Shown one piece after another: positions 56,605-64,000 of a DNA stretch of 64,000 bases. Both the position numbers and the translations under genes were made by a program. Numbering within the stretch: the first letter of the stretch is position 1; each line of letters begins with the position of its first letter. The stretch is from CAZMVY01 sp964617875 (GTDB lineage: Bacteria; Planctomycetota; Phycisphaerae; UBA1845; PWPN01), in NCBI GenBank assembly GCA_964617875.1, contig CAZUAI010000013.1:1-64000 (forward strand). Direction: 5' to 3'. The notes under the pieces are model-generated. The model made no database searches. It saw only the letters and a list, made by a program, of their open reading frames with translations, and was not told the DNA's origin.

Positions 56605-57269
56605 GGCGTCACCGTCATCGTGTGTGACAGTTCGGTCTTCACCACGCCGTTCTGGAACCCGAGGATGCCGACCTGCTCTTTGATCTTCGTCACAACAAGG
56701 AGAAGGTCCGCCCCCTGCCAGAGTCCCGTCAACTCCCCGTGACTGAGCACGAGGCTTCCGGTGTCGGTGAAGGGCCCGAACGATTTCGTCACGGTCTCGC
56801 CGCGGAGCGTCTGGCTGATGCGCACGCCCACGCGCAAGGCCGGATCGGGATCGGTCCACGTGATCGTGAAGCCCGAGAGCGACGCCGTGCCGCCGGCCGT
56901 CGGCGCGGTGACGGCAAACGGCCTCGGCGGCGTGACGACGGTGTCGGCCACGCCGCGCGTCGGCTCATTCACCGTGATCGTGTACGACGCCGCGGCCGGG
57001 ATCGTCCGGGCGTACGCGCCCGCGGCGCTCGGCCCCGAAAGCGCCAGCCCGTTTACGGAGACCGCCTGCCCCTCGCCCAGCACGACGCCCGCCGACCCGC
57101 CGGCGTCGGTGATCGTGGCGACGACCATTGCTTCCGAACTGGTCGCCAGACCGCTGATCACGATCGTCGCGCTGGCCAGGTCCAGCGGCACGTTCGTCGT
57201 AACCACCCCGCACGAGCCACCCGCGCACAAGGCGCCCGTTGCCGCCGTCAGCAGTACTCGTTTCCACAT
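56595..57269 (-). CDS. putative lipoprotein with beta-sandwich repeats (224 aa)
   Basis: The N-terminus VLLTAATGALCAGGSC has a lipobox-like GGSC. The rest is Thr/Val/Gly-rich beta structure with TITVNEPTRGVADTVV and TASLSGFTITWTDPDPALRVGVRISQTL, resembling one or two Ig-like domains. No catalytic motif was seen. It begins 29 bp after the stop of the He_PIG lipoprotein gene and is probably its operon partner. ATG 57269 follows a GGAGGCAACGACC segment. Confidence 0.6.
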   Translation of the reverse strand: MWKRVLLTAATGALCAGGSCGVVTTNVPLDLASATIVISGLATSSEAMVVATITDAGGSAGVVLGEGQAVSVNGLALSGPSAAGAYARTIPAAASYTITVNEPTRGVADTVVTPPRPFAVTAPTAGGTASLSGFTITWTDPDPALRVGVRISQTLRGETVTKSFGPFTDTGSLVLSHGELTGLWQGADLLLVVTKIKEQVGILGFQNGVVKTELSHTMTVTPGA

Positions 57270-57298
57270 GGTCGTTGCCTCCGCCGCGGCCTTGCCGG

Positions 57299-58153
57299 TC
57301 ACGGCTGAATCTCGATCGTCAACTCCTGTGTCGCCGTCGTGCCCGGCGAGTCGTCGTCGGTCACCCGGACCGTGACGGTCGCCGTCCGCAACTCCCTCGG
57401 CGAGCCCGAAATGACGCCGGTTGCGGTATCCAGCCGCAACCCTTCGGGCAGCCAGCCGGCGATCAGAGACCAGGCGTACGGCGCCAGGCCGTCCGCGGCC
57501 TCCACGGGCGCACTGTAACTCTGGTTCAACCTGCCCGCCGGCAGCGACGTCGTGATGATGCGCACCGGCGGCGGCTTGACCGCGAGATACGTCGTCTTGG
57601 CCACCGTCTGCTGCGGCGGGCCGGTGTCCGATACCGTCACATCCAGGCGGAGCCCTTTCCACGCATCCAGCGGCGTGCCCGAGACGATCCCGGTCGCCGC
57701 GTCGAGACGCAGGCCCGCCGGCAGGCCGAGACTGGCGAACGTATAGGGCGGCACGCCCCCGCTCGCCGCGAAGCCGGCGCCGTACGCCTCGTTCACCCTT
57801 GCCGCCGGAAGCGTCGCATCGAGCGTGAGCTTCGTGTTGATCTGGATCGTCAGCGTCGCCTCGCCCACGCGCGGCGGCAGCGAGGCATCCGTCACGTACA
57901 CGGTGAACACAAACGCGCCGGGCGCCGTGGGCGTGCCGCCGATCGTCCCGGCGGACGAATCGAGACCGAGCCCCGGCGGAAGATCGCCGGATACGACCTG
58001 CCATCGGTGCGGGGCGGCGCCGTCGGCTGTCAGCGCCTGGCTGTAGGCCCGGCCCTCGGCGCCGTTCGGCAGTTCGGGCGGCGACACGTTGAGGGTCGTG
58101 GCGCAACCGGCAAGCACCAGAACCCCGAGGCCGGCCATTCGCCGTAGACTCAT
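57299..58153 (-). CDS. lipoprotein with three He_PIG-type Ig-like domains (284 aa)
   Basis: The lipobox LAGC follows a short hydrophobic signal. Three repeats of about 90 residues share the He_PIG pattern: SLPxGxxNxxYxxxLxAxGGxxPYxWxxxxGxLPxGLxLDxxTGxIxGTP. Copies include LPPGLGLDSSAGTIGGTP, LPAGLRLDAATGIVSGTP and LPEGLRLDTATGVISGSP. Such putative-Ig domains are found on cell surfaces in carbohydrate or protein binding roles. ATG 58153 has GGGGAG 8 nt upstream; the longer frame to 58225 is rejected. The downstream lipoprotein gene is likely co-transcribed. Confidence 0.8.
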   Translation of the reverse strand: MSLRRMAGLGVLVLAGCATTLNVSPPELPNGAEGRAYSQALTADGAAPHRWQVVSGDLPPGLGLDSSAGTIGGTPTAPGAFVFTVYVTDASLPPRVGEATLTIQINTKLTLDATLPAARVNEAYGAGFAASGGVPPYTFASLGLPAGLRLDAATGIVSGTPLDAWKGLRLDVTVSDTGPPQQTVAKTTYLAVKPPPVRIITTSLPAGRLNQSYSAPVEAADGLAPYAWSLIAGWLPEGLRLDTATGVISGSPRELRTATVTVRVTDDDSPGTTATQELTIEIQP

Positions 58154-58246
58154 GAGACGTACTCCCCCACGCACCGCGACGGTCCGCCCGGCGATCCGCA
58201 ATCGGTCTCTACGCCGGGCTCCCATTTTTCCACCGACTGTGTATCC

Positions 58247-58252
58247 TATCCT
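58247..58252 (+). promoter_or_regulatory. -10-like TATCCT directly before an ATG
   Basis: TATCCT ends 5 nt before ATG 58258, and a T-rich block (58225-58230) stands in the -35 position at 16 nt. The gene has no Shine-Dalgarno sequence, so a leaderless mRNA is likely. Confidence 0.4.
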
Positions 58253-58257
58253 CCGCC

Positions 58258-58812
58258 ATGACGGAAATGAAGACCCACCAGACGGCCGTCGTGCTCGTCC
58301 CCCCGCTTGAGCACTGGGAACCGATCCAGGACATCCGGCGGCGTTACGACCGCCAGTTCAAGCGATGGATGCCGCACATCACGCTGCTGTACCCGTTCCG
58401 GCCGGAGCCGATGTTCGACGAGATCGGGGCGGCCCTCGCCGCGTGCTGCGCCGGGATCGAGCCCTTCGACCTGGAGTTGAAGCCCGCCGGATTCTTCGAG
58501 CACAACGAGCGGAGCTTCACGATGTGGCTGTCGCCCGAGCCCGCAGAGGCGATCGTCCGGCTGCAGGCTGCGCTGCTCACGTGCGCGCCCGACTGCGACG
58601 ACGTCGCCCGGCACCCGGGCGGCTTCCGGCCGCACCTGAGCGTCGGGCAGGCGTATTCGAAAGAGGAGTTGGACGAACGGCTGCGGCGAGTCCGGTCGCA
58701 ATTCAGCGCGATCCGCTTCCGGAGCACGGAGATCGCCCTGATCCGCCGGGGGCCGGGGGCGGACGACCCGTTCCAGGTCAAACGGCTGATTCCCCTGGGG
58801 CGCTGCGAGTGA
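58258..58812 (+). CDS. 2'-5' RNA ligase family protein (2H phosphoesterase)
   Basis: Two H-x-[ST]-x motifs define the 2H fold: His40-Ile-Thr42 in MPHITLLYPF and His126-Leu-Ser128 in RPHLSVGQ, at normal spacing in a 184-residue protein. Members open cyclic phosphates or 2'-5' links in RNA or nucleotides; the biological substrate is usually unknown. It is cytoplasmic. The neighbouring lipoprotein gene is divergent and the sialate O-acetylesterase gene follows 20 bp later, with its own GAGGAG site, perhaps in one transcript. Confidence 0.85.
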   Translation: MTEMKTHQTAVVLVPPLEHWEPIQDIRRRYDRQFKRWMPHITLLYPFRPEPMFDEIGAALAACCAGIEPFDLELKPAGFFEHNERSFTMWLSPEPAEAIVRLQAALLTCAPDCDDVARHPGGFRPHLSVGQAYSKEELDERLRRVRSQFSAIRFRSTEIALIRRGPGADDPFQVKRLIPLGRCE

Positions 58813-58832
58813 AACCCGGCGAGGAGACGAAC

Positions 58833-60386
58833 GTGAAACGAACGAATGGTCTGATGCGAGCCTGGCGAGTTCTGTTCCCGGTGTTTGTAGTCGCTGCCGC
58901 CGTGCCCGCGGCGGCCGCCGTGCGGCTGCCGCACATCATCGGGAGCCACATGGTCCTGCAACGCGACGTCCCGCTGCCCATCTGGGGTTGGGCCGAGCCG
59001 GGCGAGGAGGTGACCGTCAAGCTGGGCGAGGGCGAGGCCACAGCGAAGGCCGCTCCGGACGGCACGTGGCAGGTGCGGCTCCCGGCCATGCCGGTCGGCG
59101 GTCCGCACGCGATGACCGTCGTCGGCAAGAACCGCCTCGAACTGAACGACATTCTCGTCGGCGAGGTCTGGATCTGCTCCGGGCAGTCGAACATGGACAT
59201 GGGCATCAGGGCGGTCAACAACGCGGAGAAGGAGATCGCCGATGCGAAGTATCCGCGGATCCGGACGGCCTGGATACCGTATCGGACATCGACAACACCG
59301 CAGGACGACGCCGATACGAGCTGGATGCCGTGCACGCCGGAGTCGATCGCGAAGCGAGGCTTCTTCAACGGGGGTTTCACGGCCGTCGGGTACTTCTTCG
59401 GGCGCGAGCTGCACAAGGAACTCGACGTGCCGGTCGGGCTGATCCATGTCGCCTGGGGCGGGACGAAGATCGAGCCGTGGACGCCCCGCGTCGGCTTCAC
59501 GCTGGTCCCCGGCTTCGACGAACAATTGAAGCTGATCGACGGCGCCGACGCGAAGTACCGGCAGGAACTCCGCAAGGCGGTGGCCGATTACGAGGCGTGG
59601 CTGCCCGGGGCGAAGAAGGCGGTCGCGGACGGCAAGCCCGTCACGCCTCCCCCGGCCTGGCCCAGGCACCTGCTCGAGGACAACGGCCAGCCGACCTCGA
59701 TCTACAACGGAATGATCCACCCGCTCGTTCCGTTCGCCATCCGCGGCGCGATCTGGTACCAGGGCGAGTCGAACCACCCCGACGGCATGGCCTACTGCGA
59801 CAAGATGAAGGCTCTCATCGCCGGCTGGCGGAAGATCTGGGCGCAGGGCGACTTCCCCTTCTACTACGTGCAGATCGCCCCGTTCAACGCGATCTACCAG
59901 GGCGACCAGCTCCCGCGCCTGTGGGAGGCCCAGACGGCCGCGCTCGCCATCCCGAACACGGGCATGGCCGTCACGACCGACATCGCCGATCTCGCCGACA
60001 TCCACCCCAAGAACAAGCAGGACGTGGGCAGGCGGCTGGCGCTCTGGGCGCTGGCCAGAACGTACGGGCGCGACAAGCTCGTCTACTCCGGGCCGCTCTA
60101 CAAATCGATGAACGTCGAGGGCCGCGAGATCCGCATCGCGTTCGAGCATACCGGCGGCGGGCTGGCCTCGCGCGACGGCAAGCCGCTGACCTGGTTCGAG
60201 ATCGCCGGGGCCGACAGGAAGTTCGTCAAGGCCGAGGCGAAGATCGACGGCGACACCGTGCTGGTCTCCAGCGAGAAGGTCGCCGAGCCGGTCGCCGTCC
60301 GCTTCGGCTGGAGCATGGCGGCGCAGCCCAACCTGATGAACCGGGAGGGCCTGCCCGCCTCGCCGTTCCGGACCGACAGGTGGTGA
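58833..60386 (+). CDS. sialate O-acetylesterase-type secreted esterase (517 aa)
   Basis: A signal peptide (VLFPVFVVAAAVPAAAA) is followed by a beta-domain starting VRLPHIIGSHMVLQRDVPLPIWGWAEPGE, characteristic of this family. The SGNH-hydrolase-like domain has nucleophile Ser119 in CSGQSNMDM, oxyanion elements in HVAWGGTKIEPWTP and IWYQGESN, and the catalytic Asp-x-His in DLADIHPKNK. The family removes acetyl esters from sialic acid or plant polysaccharides such as xylan; planctomycetes often use it on algal glycans. The start is GTG 58833 with GAGGAG 6 nt upstream. Confidence 0.88.
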   Translation: MKRTNGLMRAWRVLFPVFVVAAAVPAAAAVRLPHIIGSHMVLQRDVPLPIWGWAEPGEEVTVKLGEGEATAKAAPDGTWQVRLPAMPVGGPHAMTVVGKNRLELNDILVGEVWICSGQSNMDMGIRAVNNAEKEIADAKYPRIRTAWIPYRTSTTPQDDADTSWMPCTPESIAKRGFFNGGFTAVGYFFGRELHKELDVPVGLIHVAWGGTKIEPWTPRVGFTLVPGFDEQLKLIDGADAKYRQELRKAVADYEAWLPGAKKAVADGKPVTPPPAWPRHLLEDNGQPTSIYNGMIHPLVPFAIRGAIWYQGESNHPDGMAYCDKMKALIAGWRKIWAQGDFPFYYVQIAPFNAIYQGDQLPRLWEAQTAALAIPNTGMAVTTDIADLADIHPKNKQDVGRRLALWALARTYGRDKLVYSGPLYKSMNVEGREIRIAFEHTGGGLASRDGKPLTWFEIAGADRKFVKAEAKIDGDTVLVSSEKVAEPVAVRFGWSMAAQPNLMNREGLPASPFRTDRW

Positions 60387-60596
60387 ACGCCGTTCCGTTG
60401 TCGCACGGCGCAACGATGGGAGAGCGAGAAAGCAGTTGACCGGAAGCGCTTCGCGCCCCCATCCCGACCCGGGCCGCAATACTCCCGGCGAACGCAAGCC
60501 CCGGCGGGGCGAAGGTAGGCAGCCAGAGTCGCGAGCCCCTGGACAGGATCTTTCTCGTTTTTGCGTTTTCCAGCGCCGTGGAACGCGGCGGCGGGT
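60387..60596. other. intergenic region with small palindrome
   Basis: The gap between the convergent esterase and glycosyltransferase genes contains GCCCC-GGC-GGGGC (60496-60508). Nothing else was recognised. Confidence 0.4.
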
Positions 60597-62534
60597 TCAG
60601 CCTTCCGGCGGCGGGATCACGCCTCCGGGCGTGAGCATCTGCCGTACGCCGTTGAGGAAATAGTCCCGGGCCACGACCTCCCACGACATCTGCCGGGCGT
60701 ACCGGTAGCCCAGCGCGAGGTACTTCTTGATGTCCTTGTCCGACCGCGGCAGGATCTTGAAGAGTTCCTCCGCCAGTTCGGCGGCGATCTGCTGCTCGTC
60801 CTCGGCGAGCTGCTCCGCCGTCATCTTCATCAGCTTCGGCAGCGAAGCCGTGGCGTGCCGGGCGGTGTAGTCCCGGATCAGGACGGTCGGCAGCTCCTTG
60901 TTCTTGTCCACGCGCTCGATGAACCCGCAGCAGCCACAGGCCCGCGAGAGCACGCAGATCGTCCCGAACGGCAGGGGCTCGATCTGCGCGATGCCGAACG
61001 GCTCGTAGGCGGACAGGCCGAACTCGACGTCGCTGCCCCGGCGGATGTCCGAGAACGTCATCGCCTTCGGCATCTTCGTCCCGCAGAGCCCGTGCTCCCA
61101 GCCGAACTGGTTCACATAGATCGCGTGGCTGGCCTTCGCCTTCTTGTTGAACGCGCGGACGACCTTGTCGATCGCCACCTCGGGGCCGACCAGGTCCGGC
61201 TCGCCCTTCTCGTGCTCCAGCGGCCACCCGTGCTTTTCCATCTTCGCCACCTGCGCCGCCGTCCGCGGGTGCGTCGCCGACGCCAGGATGAACAGCACGG
61301 CCTTCTCGCCCGCCGCCTCCAGCTTCGGGTCCAGCTCCGCCATCACCTGCAGGTCGCGCCAGAACGCCTTGCTGACCACAGGCCGCGCCACGTGCGTGAA
61401 CACGAAGTGCGGTCGCCAGCCCACCAGCCGCCGCGCGTACTCCTGCAGGCGCTGCCGCGATTCGAACTTCGCCTCCGGCAGGATCTTCGGCGCCAGGATG
61501 CCGTTGTAGACCAGGTCGATGTCCTTCTCCTGATACTCCGGCCCGAGGAACCGAAGCTCCTCGACGATCGAATCGCCCACGGCAAACAGCCGGTCGAGCA
61601 TGTGCGTCCGCATGACCAGCGCCGGGCGGAACGCCGAGTCCTGCTCGCCGAACACCTCCGGGAGCGATTTCCCCTGCTCCGAGGCCGTCCGCATCGCGTT
61701 GTAGAACATCACGTCGTGCGCGGGGTGCTTCTCGATGATCGGCCGGACGACCGCGACCTCGTGTGCGTGGAAGATCGTGCGGAAGCGCGGGTCCCGCCGC
61801 CCGCAGATCCAGTACGCCAGCGGCAGCCCGTACCACTCGTGCGACACGAGCACGCACGGTCCGTCCTTCGACCGGCGCAGCGTCAGAAGCGCCTCGTACG
61901 CCGGCACCGCCAGACGCACGTAGCGGTCCTCCTCCGCCGTCAGCTTGAAGTTGTCGAACCGCAGATCGAGTTCCTTCTGGAACTGCTGCTTGACCGCATC
62001 GACGTGCAGCTTGGGCATCTTGCTCACGTCGATGAGCAGGACCTCCGCCTCGTTGTCCACGGCGCTGCCCGGGCTCGTCGAATGCGTCGGCGCCGCAACC
62101 GCGGCGGGTGCGGCGCCGCTGCCCGCGGGGCCGGCCGCGGCCGGCGCTGCATGGCCGGCGGTTGCGGGCGTCACCGTGGTCGCCGAGGGCTGGGCGGGCT
62201 TCGGTGCGGCGGCGGCCTTTGCCGCCCCGCTTGGCAGTCCCGCGGCGCCCGCCGAGTACCGCCGCTTGCCGTAGAAGATCTCGACGTTGTATCGCTTCTC
62301 GATCTGCGCCAGGCCCACCGCCGCCGTCCGATCCTCCATCTCCCGAGCCGGCCGGATGTTCAGGTCGCCCCGGCCCGCGGCGATGACCTTGCGATCCTCG
62401 TCCGTCAACGGGCCGACGAGCACCGTACGCTTGACCGTGCTCTTGTAGTACCGGGAGGTAATGAGCCCGGCGAGCACGGCGCCGATGCCGCCGATCTTCT
62501 GAACCGCTTCGTGAGTCAGGTGTGCGAGAAACAT
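60597..62534 (-). CDS. glycogen-synthase-like glycosyltransferase with an Ala/Pro linker (645 aa)
   Basis: The N-terminus THEAVQKIGGIGAVLAGL carries Lys13 and Gly15-Gly16-x-Gly18, the ADP-sugar-binding K-x-GG-x-G of glycogen synthases. The C-terminal Rossmann domain contains VEFGLSAYEPFGIAQIEPLPFG, a Glu-x7-Glu motif of retaining GT-B enzymes, with an unusual Cys-rich ACGCCGF next to it. ATG 62534 is chosen because upstream residues are unlike the family. Between about residues 95 and 160 an Ala/Pro/Thr-rich linker interrupts the first domain. Synthesis of glycogen or a related glucan is likely, but the donor and product are not certain. Confidence 0.75.
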   Translation of the reverse strand: MFLAHLTHEAVQKIGGIGAVLAGLITSRYYKSTVKRTVLVGPLTDEDRKVIAAGRGDLNIRPAREMEDRTAAVGLAQIEKRYNVEIFYGKRRYSAGAAGLPSGAAKAAAAPKPAQPSATTVTPATAGHAAPAAAGPAGSGAAPAAVAAPTHSTSPGSAVDNEAEVLLIDVSKMPKLHVDAVKQQFQKELDLRFDNFKLTAEEDRYVRLAVPAYEALLTLRRSKDGPCVLVSHEWYGLPLAYWICGRRDPRFRTIFHAHEVAVVRPIIEKHPAHDVMFYNAMRTASEQGKSLPEVFGEQDSAFRPALVMRTHMLDRLFAVGDSIVEELRFLGPEYQEKDIDLVYNGILAPKILPEAKFESRQRLQEYARRLVGWRPHFVFTHVARPVVSKAFWRDLQVMAELDPKLEAAGEKAVLFILASATHPRTAAQVAKMEKHGWPLEHEKGEPDLVGPEVAIDKVVRAFNKKAKASHAIYVNQFGWEHGLCGTKMPKAMTFSDIRRGSDVEFGLSAYEPFGIAQIEPLPFGTICVLSRACGCCGFIERVDKNKELPTVLIRDYTARHATASLPKLMKMTAEQLAEDEQQIAAELAEELFKILPRSDKDIKKYLALGYRYARQMSWEVVARDYFLNGVRQMLTPGGVIPPPEG

Positions 62535-62984
62535 AGGGCTACTAGTGGTGGTGGTGTTACGGCGCAACCACTCCGAGGTCTGGGTGTTCGGTCTTACACC
62601 GTTCGCCGGGCGGCGACCGCGAGCCGCCCTTGCGGCGTGGATCATACCACCACTTGGTCGAATCCTCCAGCCATCGGCGCAAAATAATGGTGATTGCCGC
62701 CCGGAAGAACAGCAGAATACAGCGCAGCAGGATTTTATGCTTGGGTCCGGTATATCCCTTCCCGATTGCGGTCGGCCTGGCGCGAAGGGAAGCGGGTCGG
62801 GGGCTTGGTTGGTGCGCCTTGCGGACGGCAGCGGAGCGCGGCATCGTGTGTTGTGCGCATCCCTTTGAATTGCAATTGGTTATGATTGTGCGTGGTCCCC
62901 ACGCACGACGGCACCGCACACGGTGCTTGGGCGCGTGCTTTCCTCTTACTCACAGCCAACTTGTGTGCCGGCTTGGCGGGTCCC
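62535..62984. other. lower-GC structured intergenic region
   Basis: This divergent gap has no supported gene. It holds a 10-bp palindrome AATTGCAATT (62868-62877) and two strong adjacent hairpins: GTGCGTGG-TCC-CCACGCAC (62888-62906) and GCACCG-CACA-CGGTGC (62911-62926). A leftward TATGAT (62641-62646) may be the -10 for the glycosyltransferase gene. An untranslated RNA or leader is possible. Confidence 0.45.
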
Positions 62985-63013
62985 TTCCGGTCCATGGGGC
63001 GGGTCGCTATAAT
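62985..63013 (+). promoter_or_regulatory. promoter TTCCGG-N17-TATAAT
   Basis: TTCCGG (62985-62990) and a perfect TATAAT (63008-63013) are 17 nt apart, giving a leader of about 73 nt before GTG 63093. Confidence 0.65.
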
Positions 63014-63092
63014 GTTTGCGCCGGCAGAGGCCTGGTGCCGGCAGCGGTCGGGTGTGCGCGCGGCCGCCGCGGAGCCTCTGGAGTCACCGACG

Positions 63093-63467
63093 GTGTTCGG
63101 TCCGCTTAGGCGCTTCCTCCAGACGGAAGACGGCGAAACCAGACCCGTGGCGCTCGCCGCGGTCATCCTCGTGCTGGTGGCGTCCGCCAGCGCGATGGGC
63201 TATTTCTTCTGGAAAGCCGACCTGGGCGGCGGGATGCCCCAGCTCGAGTCGCCGGCAAAGTGCTGGGAGTGCGGCTATACGACCGAACGCAAGCCCCAGG
63301 CCGGGGAGCCGACGGTCTTGCCTTGTCCCCGGTGCGGCAAGGAGGCCTTCGCGCCGGCCTTCGCGTGTCCGAAGTGCAAGACGCTTGTGGTTCTCAATGA
63401 GTATCGGCAGATGAAACCGCCCACCAAGTGCCCGAAGTGCGGCGGGGAGGTCCGACATGGCGGCTAG
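63093..63467 (+). CDS. small membrane protein with two zinc ribbons (124 aa)
   Basis: A membrane helix (residues about 19-40, LAAVILVLVASASAMGYFF) is followed by four CxxC pairs: Cys57/60, Cys78/81, Cys92/95 and Cys113/116. They would form two zinc ribbons. The start is GTG 63093 with GGAG (63080-63083) 9 nt upstream, preferred over longer frames that begin before the promoter. The gene overlaps the following pseudopilin gene by 11 bp, so the two are probably translated together. Function unknown; a role in secretion or pseudopilus assembly is suggested only by position. Confidence 0.65.
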   Translation: MFGPLRRFLQTEDGETRPVALAAVILVLVASASAMGYFFWKADLGGGMPQLESPAKCWECGYTTERKPQAGEPTVLPCPRCGKEAFAPAFACPKCKTLVVLNEYRQMKPPTKCPKCGGEVRHGG

Positions 63468-64000
63468 GAACAATCGGGTCCGACATCACTCCCACGGCTT
63501 CACGCTGATCGAGCTGCTGGTCGTGGTGGCCATCATTGCCCTGCTGGTCAGTGTCCTCCTGCCGTCGCTGTCGAAGGCACGCGAGCAAGCCAAGTCGGCG
63601 GCTTGCCGAGCTGCGCTGCGGGGGCTGGGGCTCGCGCAGCAGAACTATCAGATCGATCAAAAGGACTTTATCCCCGGGGCTCCGCTGACGACCGGCTTCG
63701 GGCTGGCGATCCCGCCGGGCGTGTGGAAGCCGGGGATGCCCATGAACCTCTATGACTTCACGGTTCCGCTTCTGCGTCAGACCGGTGCCAGGCTACCGAG
63801 TACGACGGATCTGCCCACATGGTTCAACCTGGTCACCGCGGGACCTCTCCATTGCCCCTCCAATAACCAGATCGCGAGCGCACACTCCGAGAACCCATCG
63901 GTGCCGCTGAACAAACTCCCCAAGATCGCGGCACCGAGTTACCTGACCATGAGTTCAATCATGCGGGCCGGGCCGGACTACTACGAATACTACCGGAACC
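63457..64000 (+). CDS. type II secretion/type IV-pilin-like protein with prepilin methylation signal (3' end outside window)
   Basis: The N-terminus is a class III signal: a basic leader, the cleavage site Gly14-Phe15, Glu19 at +5, and a hydrophobic helix TLIELLVVVAIIALLVSVLLPSL followed by SKAREQAKSAACRAALRGLGLAQQNY. Planctomycetes have large families of such pseudopilins with C-terminal H-X9-DG or similar domains; the visible C-terminal part (181 residues) is still open at the window edge. ATG 63457 has GGGGAGG (63444-63450) 6 nt upstream and lies within the end of the zinc-ribbon gene. Confidence 0.85.
   Translation, partial: MAARNNRVRHHSHGFTLIELLVVVAIIALLVSVLLPSLSKAREQAKSAACRAALRGLGLAQQNYQIDQKDFIPGAPLTTGFGLAIPPGVWKPGMPMNLYDFTVPLLRQTGARLPSTTDLPTWFNLVTAGPLHCPSNNQIASAHSENPSVPLNKLPKIAAPSYLTMSSIMRAGPDYYEYYRN

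Noticed and set aside
62868..62877. AATTGCAATT as a specific regulator site
   Set aside because: A 10-bp AT-rich palindrome can arise by chance and no second copy was noticed, so it is only mentioned within the intergenic entry.
1..64000. tRNA, rRNA, insertion sequence or prophage genes
   Set aside because: No cloverleaf-like segment with CCA-type ends, no rRNA-like sequence, and no transposase, integrase or phage structural motif was found on either strand.

Overview
This is a GC-rich bacterial window, by eye about two-thirds G+C with strong third-position GC bias and long antisense open frames. The gene content points to Planctomycetota, most likely Phycisphaerae or a close relative. Clues are secreted proteins ending in paired Ca-binding dockerin-like repeats with a conserved CFNGPN block, a pseudopilin of the type planctomycetes carry in many copies, the CxxCGYNLTG...CPEC zinc ribbon, DUF1015 and DUF2723 proteins, He_PIG and PQQ-propeller secreted proteins, and many dispersed palindromic repeats. 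No rRNA, tRNA, CRISPR array or phage module was seen.

Layout. 1-9.8 kb: the end of an alpha/alpha-toroid protein, secreted proteins and lipoproteins, two uroporphyrinogen-decarboxylase-family methyltransferase-like proteins and purB. 9.9-23.7 kb is a long plus-strand run: a coupled pair of unknown proteins, a lipoprotein, an MlaF-like ATPase with an MCE (MlaD-like) protein, a flavoprotein that lacks a normal start codon, a GH42-like secreted protein, a PQQ-type propeller, a C39-like peptidase and an MFS transporter with a zinc ribbon spliced into its central loop. 23.7-30 kb: a prolyl oligopeptidase lipoprotein, a zinc phospholipase C-like protein, two DUF-type proteins and lexA. 30.5-45.4 kb: a pectate-lyase-fold protein, a DegT aminotransferase, purM, acnA, proA, two SDRs, a zinc alcohol dehydrogenase, a DUF1015 protein, rsmG and a Tat-exported protein. 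46.4-51.2 kb (minus) is a sugar-catabolic operon: isomerase, FGGY kinase, sodium:solute symporter. 51.5-64 kb: a TrmJ-like methyltransferase, two GT-C-type membrane proteins (one with eight TPRs), Ig-like lipoproteins, a 2H phosphoesterase, a sialate O-acetylesterase, a glycogen-synthase-like glycosyltransferase, a zinc-ribbon membrane protein and the start of a pseudopilin gene.

Two themes recur. First, many genes have a sigma70-type promoter (TTGNNN-N17-TANNNT). In at least eight genes (including purB, purM and proA) the -10 box ends only 5-10 nt before the start codon and no Shine-Dalgarno sequence is visible, so leaderless transcription looks common. Other genes have good GGAG-type sites. 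Second, intergenic regions are filled with at least five kinds of palindromic repeat. One family of about 48 bp appears at six loci and keeps its hairpin while changing its sequence. Two of these loci sit exactly at the broken edge of a truncated gene (3.5 kb and 26.1 kb). No RAYT-type transposase is present in the window to explain them.
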